From: CAWHYG01 sp963833505
GTDB lineage: Bacteria > Eisenbacteria > RBG-16-71-46 > CAIMUX01
Assembly: GCA_963833505.1 (NCBI GenBank)
Contig: CAWHYG010000004.1
Location: forward strand, 186,001-250,000
Direction of reading: 5' to 3'
Length of the DNA stretch: 64,000 bases
Part shown: positions 18,930 through 28,009 of the stretch, piece by piece
How positions within the stretch are numbered: the stretch's first letter is position 1
Layout: every line of letters starts with the position of its first letter
Notes under the pieces: model-generated
The model's database searches: none
What the model was told of the DNA's origin: nothing
The model's input: only the letters and a program-made list of their open reading frames with translations
Translations under genes and position numbers: made by a program

Positions 18930-20014
18930 GGCCCCCTCCTTTCGCCGCCGGCACCTTTGCCGGCATGGCTGGTCAGGCTGTCCACAGAACCCAGACGCAG
19001 GGCTCGGCCGGAGGGTTCGGTCTCTTTGTCGCGACCCCGGTCGTCTCGTGAAGCCTCGCCGCCCGCGATGCGGCCCGAACTTTCCTGAGACGGCTTGCCG
19101 CCTGTGCTGCGGCCGGGCGGCCCGGAGTGAAGAGAAGCCTTCATCTCCTCGAGGAGAGTCGCCGCCTGAAGAAAGTCGCCCCGCCAGGCTGCCGACCAGA
19201 TCCGCCCGGCATAGCTCTGGATCTCGTCGAGATCGCGCAGGACTGTTCGTCCCGTTCCCGCGAAAGTGCGCACGGCTCGGACGGCGCGGTCCCGAACCGG
19301 ATCCACGGACCCCGCGCTCACGAGACCCGCCAGCTCCTGCACCGGATTGAACCGGGCCATGGCCAAAGCTCGCCCCGGCATCTTCGGAAACGGCGAGGAC
19401 GACGTTCCGCACAAGACCAGGAGGAGGAGGGCCCAGGAGAACCCGACCTCCAGGGCGAATCGGGGGCGCGCCAGGCAGCGAGACAGCCATCCGGCCCACG
19501 TCTTAGGTTCCGGCCTGCCGATTCCCGCCGAAGTTCCGGAACGCCGGGCCTCGCTCTTCAACCGGATCAGGACGTCAGGAACAAAGTTCTCATCCGGCCG
19601 GATCTCGGCGAGTCCGGCCAGCTCCATCTGGAATCGCCGCAGCTCCTCCTCCAGGCGCCGGCAGGATGGGCAATGATCGACATGGACCCGGAGGAGGGCC
19701 GAGACATCGGCCTCGAGCGCACCGTCGGCGTGATCGGGAAGCAACGCCTCGGCGCGACCGCATCCGGACCCGCTCGTGGCGGCCAGGACGTCGCGAACGA
19801 AGGCGTCCCGTTCGTCGTCCGGCAGCGCTTCGCCCTGGCCGGAAGCGGCCTTGATCAAGGCCCCGCATCGCGGGCAGACTTCGCCATGGCGGCGCAGCGT
19901 CTCCGCCTCCTCGCTGGAGAGGAGTCCGCCCGCCAGAAGGTCGAGGCGCCTTTCGAACTCGTCGCAGCTCATCGGCCGATCACCTTCCGGGTGACGTAAC
20001 CCCTCATCGCTCAT
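18926..20014 (-). CDS. Transmembrane anti-sigma factor with two zinc-finger (zf-HC2) modules
   Basis: 362 aa. The N-terminus has two modules: MSCDEFERRLDLLAGGLLSSEEAETLRRHGEVCPRC (H-x3-C-x2-C) and a second with LLPDHADGALE...VHVDHCPSCRRL (H-x3-C-x2-C). A single membrane helix (WALLLLVLCG, about residues 215-235) and a long periplasmic tail rich in Ser/Gly/Arg follow. Such ZAS-type proteins hold an ECF sigma factor at the membrane until regulated proteolysis. The sigma gene lies 57 bases upstream, so it is the likely partner. An in-frame ATG at 19972 (MSCDEF) could be the true start. Two finger modules in one protein is unusual; most anti-sigma factors have one. Confidence 0.85.
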   Translation of the reverse strand: MSDEGLRHPEGDRPMSCDEFERRLDLLAGGLLSSEEAETLRRHGEVCPRCGALIKAASGQGEALPDDERDAFVRDVLAATSGSGCGRAEALLPDHADGALEADVSALLRVHVDHCPSCRRLEEELRRFQMELAGLAEIRPDENFVPDVLIRLKSEARRSGTSAGIGRPEPKTWAGWLSRCLARPRFALEVGFSWALLLLVLCGTSSSPFPKMPGRALAMARFNPVQELAGLVSAGSVDPVRDRAVRAVRTFAGTGRTVLRDLDEIQSYAGRIWSAAWRGDFLQAATLLEEMKASLHSGPPGRSTGGKPSQESSGRIAGGEASRDDRGRDKETEPSGRALRLGSVDSLTSHAGKGAGGERRGP

Positions 20015-20071
20015 GCGTGCGGTGCCTCACGGCTCGCCTCCGAATTGTTCACCGCTCGAGCCGCCGGTGCT

Positions 20072-20647
20072 TCATGGCTCGCTTCCGATCGGATGCGTCG
20101 CGCGGCTTCTGGCGACCACCGCTCTCGCCAGCTCGATCCGTGCGCGGCTGGAGCGCGACTTCACGGTTCCGACCGGGATTTCCAGGAGGGAGGCGATCTC
20201 CTCGCACGTCAGCCCCTGGATCTCCTTCAAGAGGATGATCTCGCGGCTGACCGCGCTGAGACTCTGAAGCGCGGCGTGGAGAAGCTCCTTTCGCGACGTC
20301 AGGCGCCACCTCTCAGCGGGATCCAGGCCGTCCGCACGGAGATCCGTCATGTCCTCGATCGGCAGGGGCGAGACGGCGGGGCGGGCCTTGGCTCTCCGCA
20401 GGCGGTCGATGGCGGCGTTGCGAGCGATCTTGACGACCCAGGAAACGAACGCGGCGCTGTCCGTGCAGGAGTCGAGGCTGCGGTAGATCCGCAGGAAGAC
20501 CTCCTGGGCCAGGTCGCGCGCTTCGTCCCGATTGCCGAGATAGTGGAACGCCAGTCCGAAGACCCGCCCCTGGAACCGGCGCACCAGGGTCTCCCAGGCC
20601 AGCTCGTCTCCCGCGCGGCAACTGTCGAGCAGCTTCTCGAGATCCAT
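20072..20647 (-). CDS. ECF (sigma-70 group 4, RpoE-like) RNA polymerase sigma factor
   Basis: 191 aa. Region 2 covers about residues 10-80: WETLVRRFQGRVFGLAFHYLGNRDEARDLAQEVFLRIYRSL, then FVSWVVKIARNAAIDRLRR. Region 4 covers about 125-180: LSAVSREIILLKEIQGLTCEEIASLLEIPVGTVKSRSSRAR, with the DNA-recognition helix. It should direct RNA polymerase to an envelope-response regulon, controlled by the anti-sigma encoded just downstream. GGAAGG lies immediately before the ATG, which is unusually close. It is divergent from the glucan phosphorylase gene. Confidence 0.95.
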   Translation of the reverse strand: MDLEKLLDSCRAGDELAWETLVRRFQGRVFGLAFHYLGNRDEARDLAQEVFLRIYRSLDSCTDSAAFVSWVVKIARNAAIDRLRRAKARPAVSPLPIEDMTDLRADGLDPAERWRLTSRKELLHAALQSLSAVSREIILLKEIQGLTCEEIASLLEIPVGTVKSRSSRARIELARAVVARSRATHPIGSEP

Positions 20648-20856
20648 CCTTCCATCCGCGCGGGCCGGCAGGCGGCCGGGCGGCTCCGGAGCTTATGACG
20701 CAAGGGACGCCCGGCAGGTTCACGCTGATTTTCGAGGGAAGATCGCCCGAACCCCGCCTGCGGAGACTCCCACCCTAGATCGACCAATCTCTAACCACCG
20801 GCCGATCCCCTGCCGAAAACTCCAGAGGAGTCATGCCATCATCGGGAGGATCCTCC

Positions 20857-23442
20857 ATGCCGAAAGCGCACCGCTGCTTCTTCGTGCAGCCGAATCTGCC
20901 CGCCGGCCTGGCCGAGCTGGGCGAGCTGGCCTACAACCTCCACTGGTCCTGGGATCAGGACAGCCTGGCGGTCTTCCGCCGGCTGGACCAGGACCTCTGG
21001 GAAGAAACGCACCACAATCCGGCGCGGCTGCTCGGTCTGATCCGGCAGGATCGCTTCGCCGAGCTGGCCCGGGACGACGCCTTCGTGGCGGAGGTTCGCC
21101 AGGCGGCGCGCAACCTGCGCGAGTATCTGGCTGCTTCCACCTGGTTCGGGCGCACCCACGGTGCGACGGAATCTCCCAAGATCGCCTATTTCTCCATGGA
21201 ATTCGGGCTCACGGAGTGTCTCCCGATCTACTCCGGCGGACTGGGCATCCTGGCGGGCGACCACCTGAAATCGGCCAGCGACCTCGGCGTGCCGATGGTC
21301 GCCGTGGGGCTGCTCTATCAGCAGGGCTACTTCCGCCAGTACCTGAACGCGGACGGCTGGCAGCAGGAGATGTATCCGGACAACGACTTCGACACGCTTC
21401 CGATCCAGAGGGAGTTCCAGGCTGACGGCAGCCCGCTCCTGATCGACATCCCGTTTCCGGGTCGCATGGTGCGCGCCGCCATCTGGCGGGCGCAAGTCGG
21501 CCGGGTGGCGCTCTATCTCCTCGACACCAACGTCCCGTCCAACCACGGGCCTGACCGCAAGATCACCGACCAGCTCTACGGCGGGGATCAGGAGACCCGC
21601 ATCCAGCAGGAGATCGTCCTCGGAATCGGGGGCATGAAGGCCCTCCGCACCCTGGGCATCCACGTCCACGTCTGCCATATGAACGAGGGCCACGCCGCGT
21701 TCATGGCCCTGGAGCGCATCCGCCACCGCATGGCGACCGACCGGCTCTCGCTGGCGGAAGCCCTCGAGGTCGTGCGCGCCGGAACCATCTTCACCACGCA
21801 TACGCCGGTGGCGGCCGGCATCGACGTCTTCGAGGCCTCGCTGGTCCGGCGGTATTTCAGCGATTTCTGCGACCAGAACGGCATCGACATGGAGACCTTC
21901 CTGTCGTGGGGACGGCAGGATCCGGGGAACCGAGCCGAGTCGTTCAACATGGCGCAGCTCGCCCTGCGTACGACGTCGAAGGCGAATGCGGTCAGCCGGC
22001 TGCACGGCGAGACCTCGCGCCGGCTTTGGCGATCCAACTGGCCGGACGCGACCCTGAATGAGGTCCCGATCGACCACGTGACCAACGGCATCCACACCCG
22101 TTCCTGGATCTCCGCGGAGATGACGGACCTCCTTACGCGCTATCTCGGACCCGAGTGGCTGGAGAACCCGGCCGACCGGACCATCTGGAACAAGGTGCAG
22201 CGAATTCCGGATCTCGAGCTCTGGCGCGTCCATGAGCGCCGCAAGGACCGGCTGGTCGCCTTCACCCGGAACCGGCTGGCCGAGCAACAGAAGCGCCGGA
22301 ACTCCAGCCTGGCCGAGGTCGAGGCAGCTTTCGAAACCCTGAATCCGGGGGCGCTGACCATCGGTTTCGCCCGGAGGTTCGCCACCTACAAGCGGGCCAA
22401 CCTGCTCTTTCGCGACACGGAACGCCTGCGCCGCCTGCTCGGTGATCCGGCGCGTCCGGTGCAGTTCATCTTCGCCGGCAAGGCCCACCCGCGCGACCAC
22501 GGGGGCAAGGAGCTGATCCGCGGGCTCATCCACGCCGCCCGCTCCGAGGACATGCGCAAGCATCTGGTTTTTCTCGAGGACTACGACATCAGCGTGGCCC
22601 GATATCTGGTCCAGGGCGTCGACGTCTGGCTCAACACGCCCGAGCGTCCGCTCGAGGCCAGCGGTACCAGCGGGATGAAGGTCGTGCCCAACGGCGGGCT
22701 CAATCTGAGCATCCTGGACGGATGGTGGGCCGAGGCCTTCGAGCCGGGACTCGGCTGGGCCATCGGCGCCGGCGAGGTGTACGACAGCAGCGAGTACCGC
22801 GACGACATCGAGAGCAAGGCTCTCTTCGGGCTGCTGGAGAACGAGATCGTTCCGAAGTTCTACACCGTGGGCGCGGACGGCATCCCCCGTGCCTGGATCT
22901 CGATGATGAAGGACTCGATGATGCGGCTGGGGCCGGTCTTCAACACCACCCGGATGGTCCAGGAGTACTCGGATCGCTTCTACGTTCCGGCGCATCACGC
23001 CTGGCGCAACCTCTCGGTCGATGATTTCAGCCGGACGCGGGAGATGACCCGTTGGATGGGATGGATCCGGCGGCACTGGCCGCAGGTGGAGATCCTGAGC
23101 GGCGATGCCAAACGATCCACGGCCCCGGTCGGCGACCGGATCGAGATCGAGGCTGAGGTCTTCCTCGGGGCGCTTCAACCGACGGACGTCGAGGTCCAGA
23201 TCTACGCCGGGCCGATCGACAGCGACGGCAACGTCGAGAGGGGACGGATCCTGCCGATGGAGCCGGAGGCATCGCTCGGGGGCGGACGCCACCGGTACGC
23301 CGGAGCCATCCCCTGCGAGGAGAGCGGGCGGTTCGGCTTCCTCGTGCGCCTCGTCCCCCGGCACGAAGGGATGAACGGCTCCTTCGCGCGGGAGTACATC
23401 CGCTGGCTCGACCCGCTGGACGGGCTGGCTGCCGCGGCGTGA
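20857..23442 (+). CDS. glgP: Alpha-glucan (glycogen/maltodextrin) phosphorylase, GT35 short type with DUF3417
   Basis: 861 aa from the ATG at 20857 with GGGAGGA at good spacing; an ATG at 20833 is less well placed. The N-terminal DUF3417 region has LGELAYNLHWSWDQDSLAVFR. The catalytic domain follows with YFSMEFGLTECLPIYSGGLGILAGDHLKS, HMNEGHAAFMALER, TTHTPVAAGIDVF, DHVTNGIHTRSWIS, FARRFATYKRANLLF and the PLP site EASGTSGMKVVPNGG, in which Lys608 should form the Schiff base. It releases glucose-1-phosphate from glycogen-like polymers in the cytosol. This is the bacterial/archaeal MalP-like lineage, with a C-terminal beta domain (about residues 760-855). It is monocistronic; the next gene follows after 164 bases. 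Confidence 0.96.
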   Translation: MPKAHRCFFVQPNLPAGLAELGELAYNLHWSWDQDSLAVFRRLDQDLWEETHHNPARLLGLIRQDRFAELARDDAFVAEVRQAARNLREYLAASTWFGRTHGATESPKIAYFSMEFGLTECLPIYSGGLGILAGDHLKSASDLGVPMVAVGLLYQQGYFRQYLNADGWQQEMYPDNDFDTLPIQREFQADGSPLLIDIPFPGRMVRAAIWRAQVGRVALYLLDTNVPSNHGPDRKITDQLYGGDQETRIQQEIVLGIGGMKALRTLGIHVHVCHMNEGHAAFMALERIRHRMATDRLSLAEALEVVRAGTIFTTHTPVAAGIDVFEASLVRRYFSDFCDQNGIDMETFLSWGRQDPGNRAESFNMAQLALRTTSKANAVSRLHGETSRRLWRSNWPDATLNEVPIDHVTNGIHTRSWISAEMTDLLTRYLGPEWLENPADRTIWNKVQRIPDLELWRVHERRKDRLVAFTRNRLAEQQKRRNSSLAEVEAAFETLNPGALTIGFARRFATYKRANLLFRDTERLRRLLGDPARPVQFIFAGKAHPRDHGGKELIRGLIHAARSEDMRKHLVFLEDYDISVARYLVQGVDVWLNTPERPLEASGTSGMKVVPNGGLNLSILDGWWAEAFEPGLGWAIGAGEVYDSSEYRDDIESKALFGLLENEIVPKFYTVGADGIPRAWISMMKDSMMRLGPVFNTTRMVQEYSDRFYVPAHHAWRNLSVDDFSRTREMTRWMGWIRRHWPQVEILSGDAKRSTAPVGDRIEIEAEVFLGALQPTDVEVQIYAGPIDSDGNVERGRILPMEPEASLGGGRHRYAGAIPCEESGRFGFLVRLVPRHEGMNGSFAREYIRWLDPLDGLAAAA

Positions 23443-23606
23443 TCGGAGGGCGCGGAACGACGGGAACACAACCTGAGCCGCGGGGCAGGACCCGAACCGG
23501 CACGCCTGGCGACTGAGGCGGGCGCGACTCCGGCCGTCCCGGTGGACGGGTCGCCGGCTGCTTCCTCTTGAGTCCGTGCGCGGTTGACGGTGTATCCTGG
23601 GCCGGC

Positions 23607-24761
23607 ATGACCCAAGCGCAGAGGCCAAGGATCCTCTTCATCCAGCTCTTGCCGTCGTCCTTCGTCGAGGACGACGCGGAGATCCTCTCTTCCCGATTTG
23701 AGGTGCGCCGGTTCCAGTTCACCGGGGCGACGGGCCGATCCCGCCTCGAGAACGCCCTCCGCATGGCCGGGGCTTTCGTCCAGGAGAAGTGGTGGCTCTG
23801 GCGGCAGCTTCCCGGTGCGGACATGGTCTACGGCTGGTTCGCCGACTATCACATGTTCCTGCCCGTGGTTCTCGCCCGCCTGTGGCGGCGGCCGTGCGTC
23901 GTCGTGCTCGGCGGGTTTGACGCCAACGCGCTGCCGGATCTCCGGTACGGCCTGTTCTGCAGCCGGTGGCGGGGATTTCTGGCTCGGATCATCGTCCGAA
24001 GGGCCACTTTTCTCCTCGCCGTCACTCCCGGGCTCATTCACGCGGAAAACCGCTTCGCGAGCTGGCCCTCGGTTCACCACGACGGGATTCTGGCGCACGT
24101 GCCCGGCCTGACAACGCCCCACGAGGTCATCCCGACCGGCTTCCGACCGGATCGTTGGCCCCTCGGTCCGGCTTTGCGCGACCGGATCGTCTGCACGACG
24201 GCTCTGGTCGGATCGCCTCGGACGTTCCTGATCAAGGGGCTCGATCTGCTGATCCAGGTCGCGCGGGGAATGCCTGAGACGGCGTTCCGGCTGGTGGGCG
24301 TCAGTCCGGAGATGTTGGCCTGGATCCGGCGGAACCACGACGTCCCCGAGAATCTGCAGATTCTCCCACCGAGGAGTCGCGATGGACTCTCGGAGTTCTA
24401 CCAGGAAGGCTCGGTCTACCTGCAGCCGTCCCGAACGGAAGGAGGCCTGCCGATGGCGTTGGGTGAAGCGATGTTGAGCGGCTGCATTCCCGTCGTGGCC
24501 GACGTGGGGGGCATGCCGGGCACGGTCGGGGACATCGGCTTCCTGGCCGAGCGGCCTGATCCCGATCGAATCGCCCAGCTTGTACAAGAAGCCCTGCGTC
24601 TGGGCGAAGATCCGATCGCGGGACCGGCGGCTCGGGACCGCGCGCGCTCCCAGATCGTCCGGAATTTCAGCCTGGATAGCCGGCGGGATCGGCTCCTCCG
24701 CCGCCTCGAGGCGCTGAGGCGGACCTCCCGGAGCGCAGGCGGCGGGCCTGCGGCGCTCTAG
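23607..24761 (+). CDS. GT4-like (GT-B fold) glycosyltransferase
   Basis: 384 aa from the ATG at 23607. The N-half is a Rossmann-like acceptor domain (RILFIQLLPSSFVEDDAEILSSRF, MVYGWFADYHMFLPVVLARLWRRPCVVVLGGFDA). The C-half has the donor-binding region: LIKGLDLLIQVARGMPETAFRLVGV, then YQEGSVYLQPSRTEGGLPMALGEAMLSGCIPVVADVGGMP, where E-x7-E of the GT4 family appears as EGGLPMALGE. A sugar-nucleotide-dependent transferase of surface glycan assembly is inferred from the flippase that starts 5 bases after its stop. Confidence 0.85.
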   Translation: MTQAQRPRILFIQLLPSSFVEDDAEILSSRFEVRRFQFTGATGRSRLENALRMAGAFVQEKWWLWRQLPGADMVYGWFADYHMFLPVVLARLWRRPCVVVLGGFDANALPDLRYGLFCSRWRGFLARIIVRRATFLLAVTPGLIHAENRFASWPSVHHDGILAHVPGLTTPHEVIPTGFRPDRWPLGPALRDRIVCTTALVGSPRTFLIKGLDLLIQVARGMPETAFRLVGVSPEMLAWIRRNHDVPENLQILPPRSRDGLSEFYQEGSVYLQPSRTEGGLPMALGEAMLSGCIPVVADVGGMPGTVGDIGFLAERPDPDRIAQLVQEALRLGEDPIAGPAARDRARSQIVRNFSLDSRRDRLLRRLEALRRTSRSAGGGPAAL

Positions 24762-24766
24762 CCGCC

Positions 24767-26233
24767 ATGCGCCATCCCATTCGCCGGATCGCGACCCAGG
24801 GCGCCTGGTACTCGCTGGGCAACGCCCTCGTGAAGGTGAGCGGGCTCATCCTGCTTCCCGTCTTCACCAACGCGCACTATCTGCCGGTCGCGGACTATGG
24901 GCGCTGGGGGGTCTTCGAGATCTCGGCCCAGCTCGCGATCTCGGTGCTGGGGCTGTCGCTGGCGGTCGGCCTCGTCCGCTTCTATCACGAGCCCGGAGGA
25001 GGCCGCGACGCGCTCGGAGCCGCCTGGTGGATCACGGTCGGCATGGCCGGTCTTCTCGCCGTCGCGGCGCTCGTGGGGATTCCGCGGATCGCGCCGCCTT
25101 CCTTCCGGACCATCGGCTGGCTTCTCGTGGCTTATACAGCGTTCGAGATCCTCATCGCCGTTCCTCTGGCGCTGCTCCGGGCCGAGGGGCGCGCGGGATC
25201 GCACACCGCGGTCCTCGGATTCAAGCTCATGCTTCTGGTCCTCTTTGCGCTCTTCCTGATGGTCCGGAAGGGCGCCGGCCTCGAGGGGATGCTCGCCGCC
25301 TATGCCGGCGCCGGGGGGATCGCCCTTGTAGCCGCAATCCTGGCCGCCCGCCAGACCCAGTTCTTCATTCCCCGGATTTCCGGGCCGACCGCAAGGCAAC
25401 TCCTCGCCTTTTCGTTGCCGCTGGTCATCGGAGGGCTGGGCAGCATGGTCCTGAACGCGGCCGACCGCTACGTCCTGGCCATCTATCGCCGGCCGGAGGA
25501 GATTGCCTTCTACACGCTGGCGGAGAAGATCGGCGGAGTCGTGAACATGTTCGTGGTCCAGCCTTTCAACCTGGCCTGGCTCCCCCTGCTCTTTCGTCTG
25601 GACGAGCACCAGCGTCCCGGCGTTCTGAAGCTGCTGCTGCCCTACCTGAACATCGCGTTGTGCCTGGTGGTCGTGGCGCTTTCCGTGGCCGTCGGTCCGA
25701 CGCTGGCCATCATGCGGTCGGACCCCGCCTACCGGCGGGCGATCGCCCTCATCCCGTGGATCGGGTTCGGATTCGTGGCCTACGGGCTCTCCGCCGTGTT
25801 CAGCGGGGTCCTGGCGCTCTTCCATCGCACGCGCGCGATCTCCTTGGGGCTGGCCTGCGCGGCCGTGCTCAACATGGGTCTCAACTTCCTGCTCGTTCCG
25901 TCGCTGGGCGCGTTCGGCGCGGCCGTGAACACGCTGATCGCGTATGCGGCCCTGCTCGCGGCGCAGTTCTTCGCCGTCCAGAAGATCCTGCCGGTCCGGT
26001 ATTCGTGGTGGCGGGTTCTAGGCGTGATCGGGACCTCCTTCGCGGTCTCCCTGATCGCGGTCTCGCGGTCGGGCAGCTCTCAGGCCGACTGGGCGCTCCG
26101 GATCGGACTGCCCGTGATCTGGGCCGTGATTCTCCTCTCCACTCGGTCGTTCTCCTGGAGAGAGGTCCGCGAGGCCTGGACGGTGCTCCGGGATCGAGAG
26201 CCCGAGGGAACCGACGTCGGCCCGGTGCCGTGA
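24767..26233 (+). CDS. Wzx-like polysaccharide/lipid-linked oligosaccharide flippase (MOP superfamily)
   Basis: 488 aa with 13-14 hydrophobic helices. The N-terminus, RIATQGAWYSLGNALVKVSGLILLPVFTNAHYLPVADYGRW, has the usual MOP start. Halfway, QLLAFSLPLVIGGLGSMVLNAADRYVLAIYRRPEEIAFYTLAEKI is the second-bundle entry motif. PLLFRLDEHQ and the helices to AAVLNMGLNFLLVPSLGAFGAAVNTLIAYA are typical of the Polysacc_synt family. It should flip undecaprenyl-linked glycan units across the inner membrane and forms a two-gene unit with the glycosyltransferase upstream. The C-terminal 80 residues are a short non-conserved tail. Confidence 0.88.
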   Translation: MRHPIRRIATQGAWYSLGNALVKVSGLILLPVFTNAHYLPVADYGRWGVFEISAQLAISVLGLSLAVGLVRFYHEPGGGRDALGAAWWITVGMAGLLAVAALVGIPRIAPPSFRTIGWLLVAYTAFEILIAVPLALLRAEGRAGSHTAVLGFKLMLLVLFALFLMVRKGAGLEGMLAAYAGAGGIALVAAILAARQTQFFIPRISGPTARQLLAFSLPLVIGGLGSMVLNAADRYVLAIYRRPEEIAFYTLAEKIGGVVNMFVVQPFNLAWLPLLFRLDEHQRPGVLKLLLPYLNIALCLVVVALSVAVGPTLAIMRSDPAYRRAIALIPWIGFGFVAYGLSAVFSGVLALFHRTRAISLGLACAAVLNMGLNFLLVPSLGAFGAAVNTLIAYAALLAAQFFAVQKILPVRYSWWRVLGVIGTSFAVSLIAVSRSGSSQADWALRIGLPVIWAVILLSTRSFSWREVREAWTVLRDREPEGTDVGPVP

Positions 26234-26330
26234 GGCAGCCGCGAGCGCTCCTGCAAGCGGATCCGGAGCGCTAGACTGGTCGGAGCGCCTTTGAGAGTCA
26301 CCGAGAAGAACCCGAAGGGAGGACCACGAC

Positions 26331-26873
26331 ATGTCCGGCTATGCTCTCTTTCTCCGCGCCATCAACGTCGGCGGCAAGAACCTCGTCGCCATGTCCGCGC
26401 TGCGGGAACTCATCGAGCGTGAAGGCTTCGAGAATCCCCGGACCCTCCTTCAAAGCGGAAACGCCGTGTTTGAGGGGCCGGCCGCGACCTCGGCAGCGCT
26501 GGAACGCCGGTTCCAGGCGGCCATCGCATCAAAGCTGAGGGTGGAATGCGACTGCCTCGTCCGGACTGCGAAGGAGTGGAACGCTCTGATCGCGGCCAAC
26601 CCTTTCGCCCGCGAGGCGGAGAAGGACCCTCAGCACCTGCTCGTCATCCTGCTCAAGGCTGCGCCTGCTCCCCAGGCGGTGACGGCTCTGCGGACAGCGA
26701 TCCCCGGCCGCGAGCGCGTGGAGGCTCTGGGGCGGCAGCTCTACGCCGTCTATCCGGACGGAATCGGGAACTCAAAGCTGACTCTTCCACTCATCGAGAA
26801 ACACCTCGGCACGAGGGGAACCGGCCGCAACTGGAACACGGCGCTCAAGATCGCGGTGATGTTGGGGAAGTAG
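26331..26873 (+). CDS. DUF1697 family protein
   Basis: 180 aa, full length. It opens YALFLRAINVGGKNLVAMSALRELIEREGFENPRTLLQSGNAVFEGP, the DUF1697 signature (LLRGINVGG...Y.QSGNV.F). Near the end are LYAVYPDGIGNSKLTLPLIEKHLGTRGTGRNWNTALKI, with the invariant S-K-L and TxRNWxT segments. Function is unknown; members are cytosolic. GGGAGG is about 11 bases before the ATG. Proposed phage origins for some members cannot be assessed here. Confidence 0.93.
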   Translation: MSGYALFLRAINVGGKNLVAMSALRELIEREGFENPRTLLQSGNAVFEGPAATSAALERRFQAAIASKLRVECDCLVRTAKEWNALIAANPFAREAEKDPQHLLVILLKAAPAPQAVTALRTAIPGRERVEALGRQLYAVYPDGIGNSKLTLPLIEKHLGTRGTGRNWNTALKIAVMLGK

Positions 26874-26909
26874 GCGCGCCGGACCACTCCGTGAAGCAGG
26901 TCCAACTTC

Positions 26910-27941
26910 ATGACGTCGGCCTTTGACTTCTACTGGATGCACCTCGGGCTGCCCCTGTCCCGCGCCAAGGGCGCGCTCGTCGATCGCGCGCCGTTTCCCG
27001 TCCTGGATCTGCTTCTCTCGATCGGACTGATTGCCACGGTTCTCTGCGTGGGGTCGTGGATTTCGTTCTGGCGGCGTCGCTCGCAAGGCGCCTGGATCCG
27101 CCTCGTCCTCTTCCTGTTCGGTCCGTTTCTCCTGCTGGTGCTGGCGGCCGATCAGGGAGCGCTGCCTTTCGGTCTCGACCCCACCGCCTGGCGTCCGTCG
27201 CTCGCCAGCTCCTTCGGCGCCGACAGCCTCAGCGAGCCGGAATTTCGCGCCTGGGTCAAAGCCCGCGAGGATCGGCTGGCGCGGGAGTTCAACTGGCAGG
27301 CCTATGAATCCCTTTCCGAGCGGGAGGCTCTTCCGATCTGCAACCGGAGCCTCGACTCGGTTCTGGTCGATCTCGGGCTGCCGCCGGGCCGGAGCGTCCG
27401 GGCCATCAAGGCCATGGGGCCTCTCACCACGGCCATCGGGCTGATCTACGGAGGTCCGGGCTATCACGATCCGCTGACGGAAGAGATCGCGCTGGTGCGG
27501 CCGGACGACCTTCCCACCTCTCACGCCTGGCGACTGCTTGCCGTCTGCCACGAGTCCGCCCACGCCAAGGGATTCACGCGCGAAGTGGATGCGGAAATCC
27601 TGACGCAGCTCGCGCTCCTGCGCGTGCGGGATCCGCGGTTCCGGACGCTGGCCGACATCCACTTCCTGCAGAAGACCGGTCTCCGTGTGCACTGGCCCGA
27701 CAGTCTCGTGGCGGAATCAAAGCGCGTTGGGGCCGAGAGGCAGGAAGCAGAGCGGCGTCACGCCTGGATCGCCCGACTCGCGCGTTGGTCCGGAGCCGTG
27801 GGCGTGCAGAACTCCGGCACGAAATACGGGACCCGAACGACAGGTCAGGCCTGGAATCCGCGCCAGCCGTTCTTCTCCGCCATCCACCGTCTCGAGGGCC
27901 GCGAAGAGGCGCCGGTGGATTCCGTCGCGGACCGACGCTGA
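26910..27941 (+). CDS. DUF3810 membrane-anchored putative zinc metallopeptidase
   Basis: 343 aa. Two N-terminal membrane helices (LDLLLSIGLIATVLCVGSWISFW, WIRLVLFLFGPFLLLVLAAD) precede a soluble domain. It has the zincin-like site H214-E-S-A-H218 in AVCHESAHAKGFTREVDAE, with Glu225 as a likely third ligand, and AMGPLTTAIGLIYGGPGYHDPLTEEIAL upstream. This arrangement matches DUF3810, a family known mainly from FCB-group bacteria. The C-terminal 65 residues are polar and variable. No strong ribosome-binding site precedes the ATG. The function is inferred from the motif only. Confidence 0.8.
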   Translation: MTSAFDFYWMHLGLPLSRAKGALVDRAPFPVLDLLLSIGLIATVLCVGSWISFWRRRSQGAWIRLVLFLFGPFLLLVLAADQGALPFGLDPTAWRPSLASSFGADSLSEPEFRAWVKAREDRLAREFNWQAYESLSEREALPICNRSLDSVLVDLGLPPGRSVRAIKAMGPLTTAIGLIYGGPGYHDPLTEEIALVRPDDLPTSHAWRLLAVCHESAHAKGFTREVDAEILTQLALLRVRDPRFRTLADIHFLQKTGLRVHWPDSLVAESKRVGAERQEAERRHAWIARLARWSGAVGVQNSGTKYGTRTTGQAWNPRQPFFSAIHRLEGREEAPVDSVADRR

Positions 27942-28009
27942 GGTGAGCGCCAATCGGGACACACCGCGCGCCCGACGCGGGGAGAGTAGCGCCGCTCAGC
28001 GACACCACC

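Noticed and set aside
20839..23628. Minus-strand open frame of about 929 codons opposite glgP
   Set aside because: Antisense shadow of a fully conserved phosphorylase; no recognisable fold and no ribosome-binding site.
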